Origin: Batillaria attramentaria
Lineage: Eukaryota; Mollusca; Gastropoda; Batillariidae
Assembly: GCA_018292915.2 (NCBI GenBank)
Contig: JACVVK020000150.1
Coordinates: 1,061,001 to 1,125,000, forward strand
DNA length: 64,000 bases
Direction of reading: 5' to 3'
A program made the position numbers and the translations under genes. The notes under the pieces are model-generated. The model saw only the letters and a program-made list of their open reading frames with translations. It was not told the DNA's origin and ran no database searches. Shown here piece by piece: positions 37,544-50,600 of this stretch (position 1 is its first letter; each line of letters begins with the position of its first letter).

Positions 37544-38111
37544 CTATTCCATTTCTTGAAAGAAGGTCTTGAGGTCTTGCTTGAAATCCTGCAGCTCCAT
37601 CTTAAGTGTGCTTACTCGTTCCAAGCAGCTGAACAGCTCCTGTAGCTTTCGGTTGAACACCACACCTTTCTTGTCATATGTTCTGTACATGTGCTGCTCC
37701 AGTAAGCTGCATGTCTTCTCTACCTATCAAAGAAAAATCAATATCTTGTCCACTTTGGGTAAGAAACTCCTGGTCTGTTTGATATTGATAGTTAAGATGT
37801 GCAATGTCCAATTGAACTTATTATTCAGCATAAGATGGCCAATGCATATATGAGTTCTGTGTGCACATGCCATTCACAGTGAGGAAGCTCTACTTATGCT
37901 GTTATTTTACCTGGGCTTGGAGAGAAGCTTTAAATTCTGACAAGAGCTTGGCGTCTCTCTCACGTTTTGCATTTAGATTGTTTACAATCTGCTGGGCGCG
38001 ATCGCTCAGATTTCCCTCATAGCTCTCATCATCACCATGTTCATCCACAGGGGCTGATTCCAGAGATGGGGTTAGGTTTTCCAGTGAAGATGGATCGGTG
38101 CTCAGGGACAT
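37544..38111 (-). CDS. SYCE2: SYCE2, synaptonemal complex central element protein 2
   Basis: Two coding exons, 38111-37911 and 37723-37544, join in phase 0 to give 126 aa. SYCE2 forms coiled-coil assemblies with TEX12 in the central element of the meiotic synaptonemal complex. An acidic N-terminal stretch (about 1-35) is followed by a long helix. RAQQIVNNLNAKRERDAKLL aligns by eye with the vertebrate RAQELIENINKSRQKD region, and KLQELFSCLERVSTLKMEL with its KLQEFTQKMAKISHLETEL. The C-terminal tail of mammalian SYCE2 is absent, so the protein is only the helical core. The gene is head-to-head with WLS, start codons 557 bp apart. An upstream untranslated exon is possible. Identification rests on remembered family sequence. 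Confidence 0.87.
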
Positions 38112-38667
38112 GATCTGTGGTTAGACACTGCTGGAGAAAAATACTGCTAACATACAGCAAAAACGGCTTCGTTTTTATGAAAATATGCACTTCTTCGTGT
38201 GTGTGTGTGTGTGTGTGTGTGCAGTTCCAGATTTACACAGTGTAAATTCTACACAGTAAAATTACACCTTCATCTCACTGATTAAAATGTTTGAAAAAGA
38301 CACTAATTACTACCAGAAGTTCAACAGATTACGGCGAAAAAACAACCGGAGATCAACCGCTACCTGCTGTTCGACGCTGTCCTTTGCGAACTTTTGTCGT
38401 CTGCTTCAGGTTTTCTGATTATGTCCCTTGATGTTTTCTGGCGAGCACAATTATTTTATGGAAAGAAAATCTTTTAAATGTAATCTTTCTGTGGGAGAGA
38501 CCCGAGTATGTGTAGTCACTGCGTAAGGCAGATGTGTTTAAATTGCCTTTACACAAAACAGAAAACACGCATATTAATTTGTATTGTCAGGTTTATGGGT
38601 GTCATAGACGGCGCTGCGGTAAGAGAAAGTTAGTTCGTCTAGCGAAAAGAGGGACGAAGTGGCGAAG
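38112..38667. promoter_or_regulatory. Bidirectional SYCE2/WLS intergenic region
   Basis: Only 556 bp separates the two divergent start codons, so both promoters and 5' UTRs must lie here unless untranslated exons overlap the other gene. A (TG)n tract sits at about 38200-38221. No TATA box is convincingly placed. Confidence 0.6.
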
Positions 38668-41600
38668 ATGGCAGGAGTTGTACTTGAGACCCTGAGCACC
38701 AGAAAACTGACGGTGCTGGTCGTCTCGCTTTTTGTTTGCTTGGTTGGTTTCTTCCTCGTTGGCGGACTTGTCGGTAAGGAACCACAGAAGCGATGGTAGG
38801 AATCTGTGAATGGGACGCTTCCCACAGATCAATCATCTAGTGAAATCATGCTTCAAGCATAGTTGTACATTCGCAGTTCAGTGCAGTTATTCGTCGGCCA
38901 GTGCCTACGAATAACAAAGCAAGGGAACGATGACAGTTACTAGTCACTTGAGAAGTGTCACGAAACACGCATTTGCGAGTTCCTCTGTGTTTTGTTGAAC
39001 AGGGATTGGTTTCGGTTGTGACCACTTCTTCTTTGAGTCATAAATATACTTATAGGTAACGTAGCAGTGGGATCGGTGGTCAGAAATGAGGTTTTTCACT
39101 TACAAGTACGATCCTCAAAAGAGACATTTCTTGGCGGTTTTGCATGTTCATTAATACGCAGGGATTATAGGAAATTAAATGTAAATGCACAAAGGGATCC
39201 CTGTACTCATATCAAATGAAAGAACCTGTATAATGATTTATTGCTCTTTGAGAAGTAACTGCACAAAACGCAGACACTGCCAGTTAACTTTTGTGCTTAA
39301 CCATCAAACTGTACAACACTGAAAAATATTCACTGATGTAAACTGCTGCATTTGATCATGAAATACATTTCCTATGACTGTTTCAGCACCAGCGCCAACT
39401 AGTACAATCAACTCAATTCCAATACACTGCGTTAACAAAGACCATGAGCTTGGCAAGAAGGCTCCGTTAATTCCAAGAGGAGAGATGGTGTGTCACCAAG
39501 TCATGTCACTGGATGGCAAAGAAGTTCACAGTGAAAGAATAGAGGCTAACCAGATTGTGTTCAGTCAGTGGCTTCCACTGCCTCGCGATGGTGTGCAGCT
39601 GAATATGTCTCGGTGGTTTCAAAACATGTTGACAGTCATTGAAGTTGACATTGAATACAAATCAGAGAATGCAATCCGTAAGTCTGTCTGTCTGTGTCTG
39701 TCTGTCTCCCTCCCCTCTCTCTCTCTCTGGCTCCCCTACATGCACATTTAAGCACAATTAAGCAATATGTTGCACACATTAATCATGTGATACACATGTA
39801 TACAAATTTCAAATCATGACCATTTAAAGTCTTGGAGTTACAATTACTCTGTATTCTAATTCTCTGTGCACCCAAAGCAGGATCTTGAATAAAGAAGAAA
39901 GAAAAAATCCACAGAGTTCTCACATCTGTATGATTTTCTTCGTTGCATGTGACGAAGTGATTCATGGATTGTATGGGAGTTTCAAGCGCACAGCTTTTCA
40001 TTGACAGTAATGTTAACACTGTTTCCATGCAGCTGATGGAGTGAAACCTTTGATGCTGCTGGATGCCAGCCTGTGGGCCAAAGATGCGGATGATGTAGAC
40101 TGGAAAGAGCTGTATTCAGCCAAAGTGGAAAGGCGGCTAGATTGCACAATAGACGAGGTGATTGTTTAATGTTATTTGGATTTTTTTAAAAAGTAACTTC
40201 TTCTTTTGTGTCAGCTTGAAGTTGGTTGGAGAGGGTTAGAGCATTAGTTAGGGGTGAAGTTTCAGAGTTTAAAATCTTACACCTTTTGGCGGATTTCCAC
40301 CTTTGGCCAAAATTCCCCCTGGGGGGGTATTGAAAATTCGTTCTGATCAAGTACTGTGTGTGATCCAAATTTGATATTAGTTTACTAGTTTCAGATGTAT
40401 GCTTTATGTATGCATAAAGCTAAACGTGAAAGATGGTGACAGAATATGGAAGGGAGTTTGCCTGCGAAAAGCAAGGTTTTATAGAAGATTCAACACTCGT
40501 TTCCAAGAAAAAAGCAGGGCTCCCTAAACTGTGCGTCTGTGCGTAATTTACGCACTAAACTGAAAATTTACGTCCTGAAAAAAATTCGAGGGGGTACGTT
40601 GAAGCATTATAAACGCGATCTGTGCTTAGCTTGACGCACTATCTCTGCACTACCGTGCGTACGCCTATAGGCTTGTTGTGGTCGAGTGAGTGTTCTCCCT
40701 TGCCATGGCCACGTTCAGTTCGGTTCTGTGTTTGGTTCTGTTTAACGCTCGCAGACGTTAACTGTCTACTGCTGCAGATCGGCGGCTACTACAGCCAATC
40801 ACGCGTAGTGAACGTGCCCCATCTTATTCCGCTTCCGCGCACTGAAACACCCGGCGTAAGTGCGATGTCGAAACCATGGACGAAAGATTTTAGAGTCAGT
40901 GCTCTTGTTACCGATCGGATTCGCTTTCTCTGTGACGAATCATGCCACCGAAAAAAGTGAAAGTTCAAAAGACTATGGACTTTTTCGTCAGTGGAAAAGT
41001 TGTGGAGGGGCTCGAGCCCTCGTCCGGCAGCGGGTGCGGCAGCCCGGCGTCGCATAGCTACGATTCAGACGTCGCATCAGAGTCGGCACAGAGCAGCAAA
41101 AAGTCAGAGTTTTCAACTTTCAAAACTGAATTGTACCCACTTCATTTAATTATGGGATGCCATGCATTTTGCCAGGTTTGCTGATGTACATAATTATACA
41201 TGTTCTTCCAGAAAGAGGCTGATTTTGCCTTAGATGAGTGACATCAACAGCAGCACTGTCATGTTGGCCTGTCATACAGCAATAGGACGGAGTGAATCAT
41301 AGGTTAGATAGTAGGAACTCGGAGATAAGCATCGTGTTCTGATTTTACGTTAGGGTGCTAGGAGAGTCTACACATGTATGCTTTTAAAATTGCTGAAATT
41401 TGTGTTAACTCTTTGGTGCAGGTGTTTCACGCTTGTGTAACCCTGCACCCCAACCTTGGTTTCAGGTGTGTGGTGGTGTTTTTTTTGTTTGTTTTTTTTC
41501 AAAATTCAGGAGTGTCACCCATGACTATAATTATTTCTTTATTTTTATTTTCAGAAAAAGGACGGAAACACCTACAGTTGTGATTTGCTGCCTCTTTTCG

Positions 41601-44600
41601 ACCTTGGTAGTGTTTACTATCACTACTACCTCTTGAACATTCGTTTACCTGTCAGTATCAAGTCGGAACACAACACACAGATTGGCCAGCTAACAGAGAT
41701 GCAGTTCATTGTAAGGCTTAGAAATGATTACAGTGAAACCAATAAGGTTTATGATGATATTGCATGTTTGTTCAGGGACATTTTCTTGTAATAATTTCAA
41801 GAAGGAAAGAGTTCATTCATGCAAGAGCATTGTTAAGTGAATTCGTCTTTCATGTTTAAATGGTCATTGCTTTGTTATGCACACACTGGATTGTATTTTG
41901 GTCCATACACAAAGACTTCTTAGGGTCATTGCAGTGAAGTTACATCAGTAGCTCACAGCTTGTTACAGTTTGAAAGCAGTGATTATTTATGAGACCATGC
42001 CTGTAACACGATACAGGTGGTAAATTGATATCATTTGCCCAGTGTTAGCCGAGTGCTATTGCCCATTTATACATGTATTTCTTGTTTGCTGTTTTCTTTG
42101 TAGCTGTGTTTTCATTTTATTTCTGTTTCACATTTGTTTCCAGACCATCTTCCAGAATGGTGGTTTCACCAAAGTATGGTTCTCACTGAAAACTGTCCTA
42201 TTCCCTGTAACACTGACAGCTCTTGTGTGGTTCTGGCGCAGAATAATGCAGCTGAGCCGCCCTGCAAACCTGCTGGAGAGGTAATACACTGAGTGCACAC
42301 TTTTCCTCTGTATGTAACAGGGCTTAAAATCTGCGTTTTGGCGGATTTCCACCTTTGTCTAAAAAATTTTTTTCGCTGAAAGTGTGTTTCCTCCTCTGAA
42401 GCACATAAAATCACACCAAAATGCACGAAATCGCACAAATTTTGGTCTCATTCTGAATATTTTCCTCCAATCAAAAGTGTTTCCTGCTCTGAAGCACATA
42501 AAATCACTCCAAAATGCACCAAATTTCACAGATTTAATCTTTTTTTTTTTTTAAATCCAGGGGACCATGCCCCTGGACACCCATAGCACAACGCATCTGC
42601 GACACTCACTTCATGCTACAAACTTTTCCACCTGTTGGATCTGGACCATTTTAAGTCCTGATGTAAAAAAGACAGAATGTGTGATGGGTAGTTTGGTAGA
42701 GTGTGACTGTGAGATGCTTATTAAGGTAAACATTAGTCAAGTTTTACTGTCTATATAGTATATTATCACTTGTAAAAGGATCACTATTAGTTAGATAGGA
42801 TTTCATCTGCAGGATTATCAGTTTATTCCTTATATCCTGTACTGTGCTAATGATGTTTTCTTTGGAAAGACTATGGAAAATGTGAACTCTCTTTTTCTCC
42901 TCTCTTGCAGGACCCTATTTTCACTGGGAGTCATCCTGTCCATAATGAACTGTGAGTATGGTATCTAAAGAAAAAAAAAAATCCCCCCCCCAAAAAAAAC
43001 AAAACAAAAAAACAACAAAAAACAAACAAACCCCAAAACCAAAGCAAAACAAAAACAGAACAGAACAAAAACAAATAAAAAAAACAAAAATGCCAACCAG
43101 CATTTAAAAAAGGCTGAAATATAGGCATCCACTCATAAAGTATTTGAAATTTCAACACAGAAGTCCTAAATAAAAGCTTCAACATTGTGTTCACTGGAAC
43201 ACATCTCTCAGTCGTAGGAAATAATTTCAGTTCTGCTTATTTGGCAGTTCAAGTAGTATTCGATAAAGAAATCGGTGACCAAGCACCAATGCTCTGACTT
43301 GCATAGTGAATGGGTATGCCCTCATGCAAAACAGTTACTTGTCAAAATGAACTTGTTCACATTTGTAGGTCCCATTGAGTGGATTACACTGTGGGTAGAT
43401 GCACCCTTCATGCTGCTGCTGAATGACATTCGGGAGGGGGCATTTTATGCTATGTTGCTGTGCTTCTGGCTCATATTTGCTGGAGAACACATGATGGTGA
43501 GTGTTTCAGCATGATGGTGAGTGATGCAGTTGTGCTTTCTTTGATCAGTACTTTGCTATTTTCAGAAAGTGAGTAAGTTTAGCTCCTAATACTAAAATAG
43601 TAATAGTCATTCCCCTAAATCAGGCGTTGGAAGTAATGACTACATGTATATTCATAGTGTTCAGCCAGCAAAATATTTATATAAATATATGGATGAAACA
43701 ACAAGAAAGATAAAAACACTTTGATTTCTATCTTATCAAAATGAAAATAAATGCTATATATATTCATCTGCTGTTTACTTATCAACACTAACACTACAGT
43801 AGTTATGACTGGTACTTTTCCATAACCAGTGTCTGTGTGGATAAACCAGTTAGAAATCATTATAGAGGGTTTTTTTTGTCCATTACAAGTTAAGCCTTCC
43901 TCGTTTCTTGTACATGTATAAGAATTCTTCCTATGCCCGTTGTCCACTCATTCACTGACTGACTTGCGAATCTTGCTCTGTGTGCCTGCATCAGGATCAG
44001 GTGGAGAGGAACAAGCTGTCAGCTTACTGGAAACATCTGCTTGCGGTCATTGTGGGCTGTCTTGCACTCTTCATCTTTGAAATGTGTGAAAGGTAACTGA
44101 TGTGTCCTCCGTGTTAAACAGGTTTCTGCTAGTACAAAACTTCTTCCCCTCCCCTACAGCAGTATAAAAAAGAAACAAAAACAAACCCAAAAAAGAATTG
44201 CATGTGCTCAGATCAACTCAAAAGAGGCCTGTGAGCATATATGCAAAAATAAAGACCACTGCCTTCTGAATGATAGTTGTTGGTTATACACTAAAAGTAC
44301 TAATACATGTATTTGTACGGTAGTCATCTGGTATAGGTTCAGCTTTAGAGAAGTGGCATACAGCAGCATAAAGTTATTATGAACAATGTGCAAACAGCTG
44401 AAATCATTGAAACATACCTTTCAGCATATTTATTGTAGTTTGATTTTTGATAACAGAACTCAGGTTTGCTGCCAGTACTAGAAACTTACCTGTCACTGGC
44501 AGATCTTGCACAACATTATCATGTGCCGTTCGTCTTGTTTCAGAGGGATGCAGCTGGCAAACCCTTTCTACAGCATTTGGTCAACAAGCACAGGAACCAA

Positions 44601-47600
44601 TGCTGCTGTATCCTTTTACCTTTGCACACCTAGATGCGTTTGTGTCCTAATTTGATACCAATACATGTCAGTTGTGTGAAATTCTTTGTAGTAAACATGG
44701 TGTATGCTGTGCAAGTTTTAATAGTGCGTTGTTATTACTTGAAACCTGTAACAGGTCAGACTTGCCACTGTCCTTTAATATTAGTGTGCAGACTAAGTAA
44801 ATGTCACACATTCTTCTGCCTAACCATACAGACTGGTAGCTCAAGTCCTGCAGTCCGTACGTTTCAGACGTCTTTGTTGGTCTGGCAAATTTTCCTTGAC
44901 TGCTTGGTACAGCTGGCATTCATCATCATGGCTGGAGCTGCAGCCTGCGTTTATTTCCTGTTTCTCAGCTACATGATCTTCAGAGTGTTCCGCAACATCA
45001 GCTCCAAGGCCACCTCACTGTCACAAATGAGCAATGTCCGGCGCAAGTTTTATGCTGTACGTGTTTTGTCAGCTAGGTGAACTAGGTGGTTTCTTCCTTC
45101 CCATTGTGCATATATGGGCATGGCTCAGAAATGGCGTAGAACGCCCGATCGTTGCACTAGCAGACTTTGAGTGGAAATAAAAATACCTTAGAATGGTAAT
45201 TTTTTTTAATGTAAGGGCACCAGTGTTTAGCAGATGTATGAAACTCTGGCTCCTAAACTTTTCTCGTCGGAATATTGTAAATAAATCGGTGCAATTGCAC
45301 TTTTCCCGCATTTTCGGCGTCGCCGCTGAGCGCGATTTTTGTGACACGGTTTTGGGTCCTTCACAGTGATCAAGAATAACTTCAAAAAGAAAGTGCCCAC
45401 CGCTTGATAATCCAGTACAGTAAACTTGGAAGTGGTCCGTAGTCGGTTCCAAAACTTTCATTTTGAAATTTACCGCTTACTATGCGAGCCACGTTGGATT
45501 TTCGTGACCAGGAATGTACGTCAGCCATTGCAGTAAAAAAATAGCCGCGGCGGAATAATCGTTACCGGCCGGAAATAATAAACACAACAACAACAAAAAG
45601 TTGTGCATTTTTTATTAAATTCACGCCAGTTTTTAACCATAAAGCGATAGCATTCGTCAGATACTCATACCGTCGAAAATATGCGATATCGGTCGCGCTC
45701 CGAGTTTTGTTGTGAACGGCGTGTTACGTACTACTTTTTTACTTGCGCAGTGGCGCGAATCGGCTGACTTTCGTTTCGCGCGCAGCACCATGTGCGATTT
45801 ATTCTGGCCAGATTTGTCTTTGTGTGGAATCGGGAAACAGAATGTCGAAGAACAACGAAGAAAATGAAGGTAAGTTTTTGTTGTCAGTCCTGATCCGCTT
45901 GTTATGTACTTCGCAACAGCGTTTTTGACCTCATGTTTCTTCAATTATAGCTTCTGTGCAATGTAGTTCCCTGATCAAGACGAAAGCAATCTTTGGAAAA
46001 ATGTTTCGCCGAGACATCACTCCGTGTTTCCACAGTTTTGACAGTGCGTACCTACAAGAAAAAAACATTTTATTGGGGTGTCTGAGATGTTTTTGTAGTC
46101 AAGATAACGTACAAAGCGCATTAACAGTTCTGTGAAAAATTACAGAATCTAGGGCGGCGGGCTTGCGAAATAATTACGTTTGAAGTCAAATCGCTTGAAT
46201 TTTACGGAACTCCATTTAGGTGATTGCAAAATTTAGACTCCAATAATGGTGTCCGTTATCTCACAACAAAGAGTTGTACTCGTTTTCAGGCTTTCATGTT
46301 TACAGGTAGAGAAATAGCCCAGAATTGTGAAAGACATGAATTTGTTCACGTCTCACTCATTAATAGTTGCAAGGGATCATGTCCGATTGTGTTCACTATT
46401 ATTGTGCGTGGTCAAGAATATATCGGCTGTAATGGTCAAAGTTTGTAACTTCACTACAAATCTGTGGCTAACGCCTCATCATCAGCGTTGTGATGTTATG
46501 AACGTCGCATCAAACTATCAACTACGTTTCTACACGTGAAATGCCTTTATGTGAGAGCATGACTGCTGCAGTTTTGGACAGTTTTGAAGAGGAGAAACTG
46601 TTTAAAGAATTAATTACTGTTTTTAACATGTCAGTCCTTAGCACGTAACATCACAACACAAACTTAAAGTTGTGTTGTGATGTTATGAACAACACTTTTC
46701 ATTGAAATGATTCTTTGCTGGTGAATTGGGTGTGCTTTATTGAGTTTAGTGATAAGCAGGGTTTTTTTTGAAGCAGTTGGGGTTCTCTACATCAAGTCTG
46801 TGGGTTATTTTTAGAGAAGTAAATGTTGATCACTTCACAACAAAGCTTTTGGAGTGAGGTTATGAACTGACAGCAAATGTTTTTACTCAGGGTCATATTG
46901 TAGATTTAGGTTATGAGAATGATGGTTCAGTCATGATTCATACTTCCCCTCTTCTAATCATACATGCATTTTTGTGTGGTTTTGCACAAAGTAGGTCTTT
47001 GTTAGTTCATAACTTCACAACAATGTATGATCCATGGTCTGCCATTGTTTGTGTGAAGTTATGTACGTCTCTCACGAGTGTGCTGACCTGCAGTAAGATG
47101 ACAATTTTGAAGAAAAATAACTGGGTGCAGGTAACTTCAACTGTTGGAGTTCTGTGAGAGTAGATTAAAGAGGTTTATGCAGGTCTGTTGTTTAAATTTG
47201 AAAGAATGTGAAAAGATGCAAGTGCAGTGTGTTGTGATGTTATGAACAGTTCAGTTAGTTACATACAGTAAACGCTGCTGTTGTATGGCATTAGGTCAGC
47301 GGTTGCATAATTTCACATTCACATCCTGTGTGAAGCATTAGGTTCTTGTCCTAGTCATTTTAACAGACTTTTCGGTGCCATTCTGCTGTTTGTAACTTCA
47401 CAACAATCCTTGGGTGTGAGGTTATGGACTGATAGCAAATATTTTCCCCTGATGGTCATACTGTAGATTTAGGTTATGAGAATGATGGTTCAGTCATCAT
47501 TCATACTTCCCCTCTTCTATTCATACATGCATTTCTGTTTGGTTTTGCACAAAGTAGGTCTTTGTTAGTTCATAACTTCGCAACAATGTATGATCCATGG

Positions 47601-50600
47601 TCTGCCATTGTTTGTGTGAAGTTATGTACATCTCTCACGAGTGTGCTGACCTGCAGTAAGATGATAATTTTGAAGAAACATAACTGGGTGCAGGTAACTT
47701 CAACTGTTGGAGTTCTGTGAGAGTAGATTAAAGAGGTTTATGCAGGTCTATTGTTTAAAATTGACAAAATGTGAAAAGATGCAAGTGCAGTGTGTCGTGA
47801 TGTTATGAACAGTTCAGTTGCATACAATAAACACAGCTGTTGTAAGGCAGTAGGTCAGCGGTTGCATAACATGGGGTTCATTGAACGAAGGTAACAGCTC
47901 TTTGCTTCTTAGAGGACCTATAGGACAGTCATTCTTTAAAATGTGCTACATGAAGTTGAACAAATAATAAAGGATGTTCATAACTGTTATTGGAAAAATG
48001 TCTCTTTCAAACAGATGAAGGATGGTGTTTGATGTCTGATTTATCATAACATGAATTTATCTGCAATGTAGAAATAATGTCATTAACTTTATGACTGTCA
48101 ATCTGCAGAGTGCCAGAAGTCGACGACTTTGTGGAAGCTGTTTTTTCAAGCAACCGAAAGAAGGGAGAAGCCGGCTACTACGCATAGGTTTGTGTCTCCA
48201 ACGCACGCCATACAAAGCTATATATCTTTAACCATTGTTGCAAAAGTCATGAGATGCCAAGACAAGTTTTTACATGAGATGTCATGACAAGTTTTTACAT
48301 GATCCTGTTTATTTTAGTTTTTCTTGGCTTTAGGCTGACGCTGGTCTCTCCATGTCAGAAATCTTATAAGGTGATGTCTCCTGTGTCCAGGTGCTGGAAG
48401 TGTTGCATGATGGTTCTGAGGTGAAGCTTCACTACATGCAAAGAAAGGGGGATGTATACACGTGGGTGGATGTGGCCTGGCATCCCACCGAGCAGATACA
48501 AGGAACTGTTGCTGCCCCAAACTCATGCCAGGGCGCAAACTTGCATTTACTTTCAGATAGGTCTGAAGACGTTTTCCGCTGAGCCATTAACAGCCCCATT
48601 GACCTCTGTGGTAGCCAGGCAGGTTTAGACTAGTTACCTGAAAACTACATGCAGTTTTTCACCTATGTGTCTGTGTTTGAATATCTTCTTGAATGTTGTG
48701 GCATTTGGAACAGTATTCTTTAGCTTGCTGTTATAGATCTATATGAAACTTGCTTAATAAAATCAACAAATCTATAACTTTATATCTGTTTTTACATAGT
48801 TCTGTTCCAAGGATAAGCAGAGTGGCTGTAAAAGCAAAACTATCACAATGAATGCACTCGAATTGTAGCCATAAATAAACATCTGCACATAATATGGACA
48901 GTCCCAGAATAGGTGAACAATAGTTTTCTCTCCCAGACCACAAAATAAACACATGAACATGCTCTTTCATGGTCAGCAGTTAGGTAAATACTTACACTCA
49001 GGCATTATAAAACTGCTTCGTGTAAAAAAAAAAAAGAAGAAAAGTGCACTATGTACACTTACTACGTGCCAAATGGGGTTTTTCACTCCTAGAATGTGTT
49101 CCCAGTATCTTATCAGCTCTAATGTCATAGTTTCTGTTTTTCCCGCTGTTTCTCTTAATAAGAAAAAAAGCTGAAAGCCTACTGAGTAGCTTTATATGAA
49201 TATTGTGCGTTTTGGGTGAAATTTGAAGTACTTAAGACAGTCGCAGATCTTTAGAGTTGAAAAATGTTGTGAAGTTATGTATAACATTTACCAGCTTGTC
49301 AACATGTCTTAGGAGGATTTACTTCAGAAGTAAAATAAAAGTTCCATACAATAAAAATGGTGATGTAGTATAAATGCTTTACTTTTTTAGTCAGAGAATG
49401 GTCTTAATGGAGCACACATTCTAAAAAAGCTGGCCATGTCACGTTGTGAAGTTATGTACATTTCCCCTCCTTGAGACTGTTTTTTCTTGTACTGGCTGAA
49501 ATTGGGGGCGATTCATATTCTTAAAGGGCTTCAACTGCAGGGGTGTAATGTTCACTCACTTTTACCACCTGTGATGCTCAACTACTGCTAAGAAAGGTTT
49601 GTTTTATTTGTGAAAACAGGAGAGAGACATCTCATTGTTGTTAAGTTATGTACTACGGTAACATTCCATATTTTTCCCCCATTGTTTTATGTTTTCTGGG
49701 GACAATAGTGGCAACAGTGGATACCTGCTTTGTAGATAGTCTGCTGATTTGGTTTTTAAAGGTCATTGTTAATCTCTTAATAAGTTTGTAAACAAATTTT
49801 AGCCTTGTGACGTTGTGAAGTTATGTACTGAAGTTCCCCTTTAGTTAGTTTAGGCAAATGTATCAATACCAAAACCTCTTCATGGTCAGCAGTGATGTAA
49901 ATACTTACACCTAGACATTCTAAAACTGCTTCATGTAAACAAAGTGCATTATGTACACTCATTATGTGCCAAAAGGGCTTTTTCATTTCTAGAATGTGTT
50001 CCCAGTGTCGTATCAGCTCTAATGTCATAGTTTCTGTTTTGCCTGCTGTTTTCCTAAATAAGAAAAAAGCTGAAAGCCTACTGATTAGCTTTATATGAAT
50101 ATTGTGTGTTTTGGATGAAATTTGAAGTACTTATGACAGTCGTAGATCTTCAGAGTTGAAAAATGTTGTGAAGTTACGTACATTTTCTGCTTCTTAAAAT
50201 ATCTCGCTTCTTTGAAGTTCAAGAACAGTGTAACTATTTCAGTTAACCCAACTGGTTTTTCTTTATAACAGGGTGCAGTTTAAATGAATTTCTTTGTATC
50301 TCTTTCCAGTGAATGGAAGCAAGAAGTTCCTGTGATGTTGTGATGTTATGTACACAGTGATAATGGTTGGCATCATATTACACAAGTAATAAATGAGTGA
50401 ATGACGCAAAAAATGGTTCAGATGATGTGTTTTTGTTTGAAGATGGTGTGCCCCAAGTCCAATGTGTAAATTATGATTTTCTATTTTGCCTTAGTGTGTC
50501 ACAACTTTTCAACACCATTTCTGAGCCATGCCCATATATGTTTGGGAAAGTTAGGTTGTGGTCATCACCTCTGTTCTATGTGAGTATAATTATGTATGGA

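Noticed and set aside
46487..50353. CRISPR-like interpretation of regularly spaced 17-bp repeats
   Set aside because: The setting is an animal gene intron, spacers would be about 165 bp, repeats vary, and no cas genes exist.
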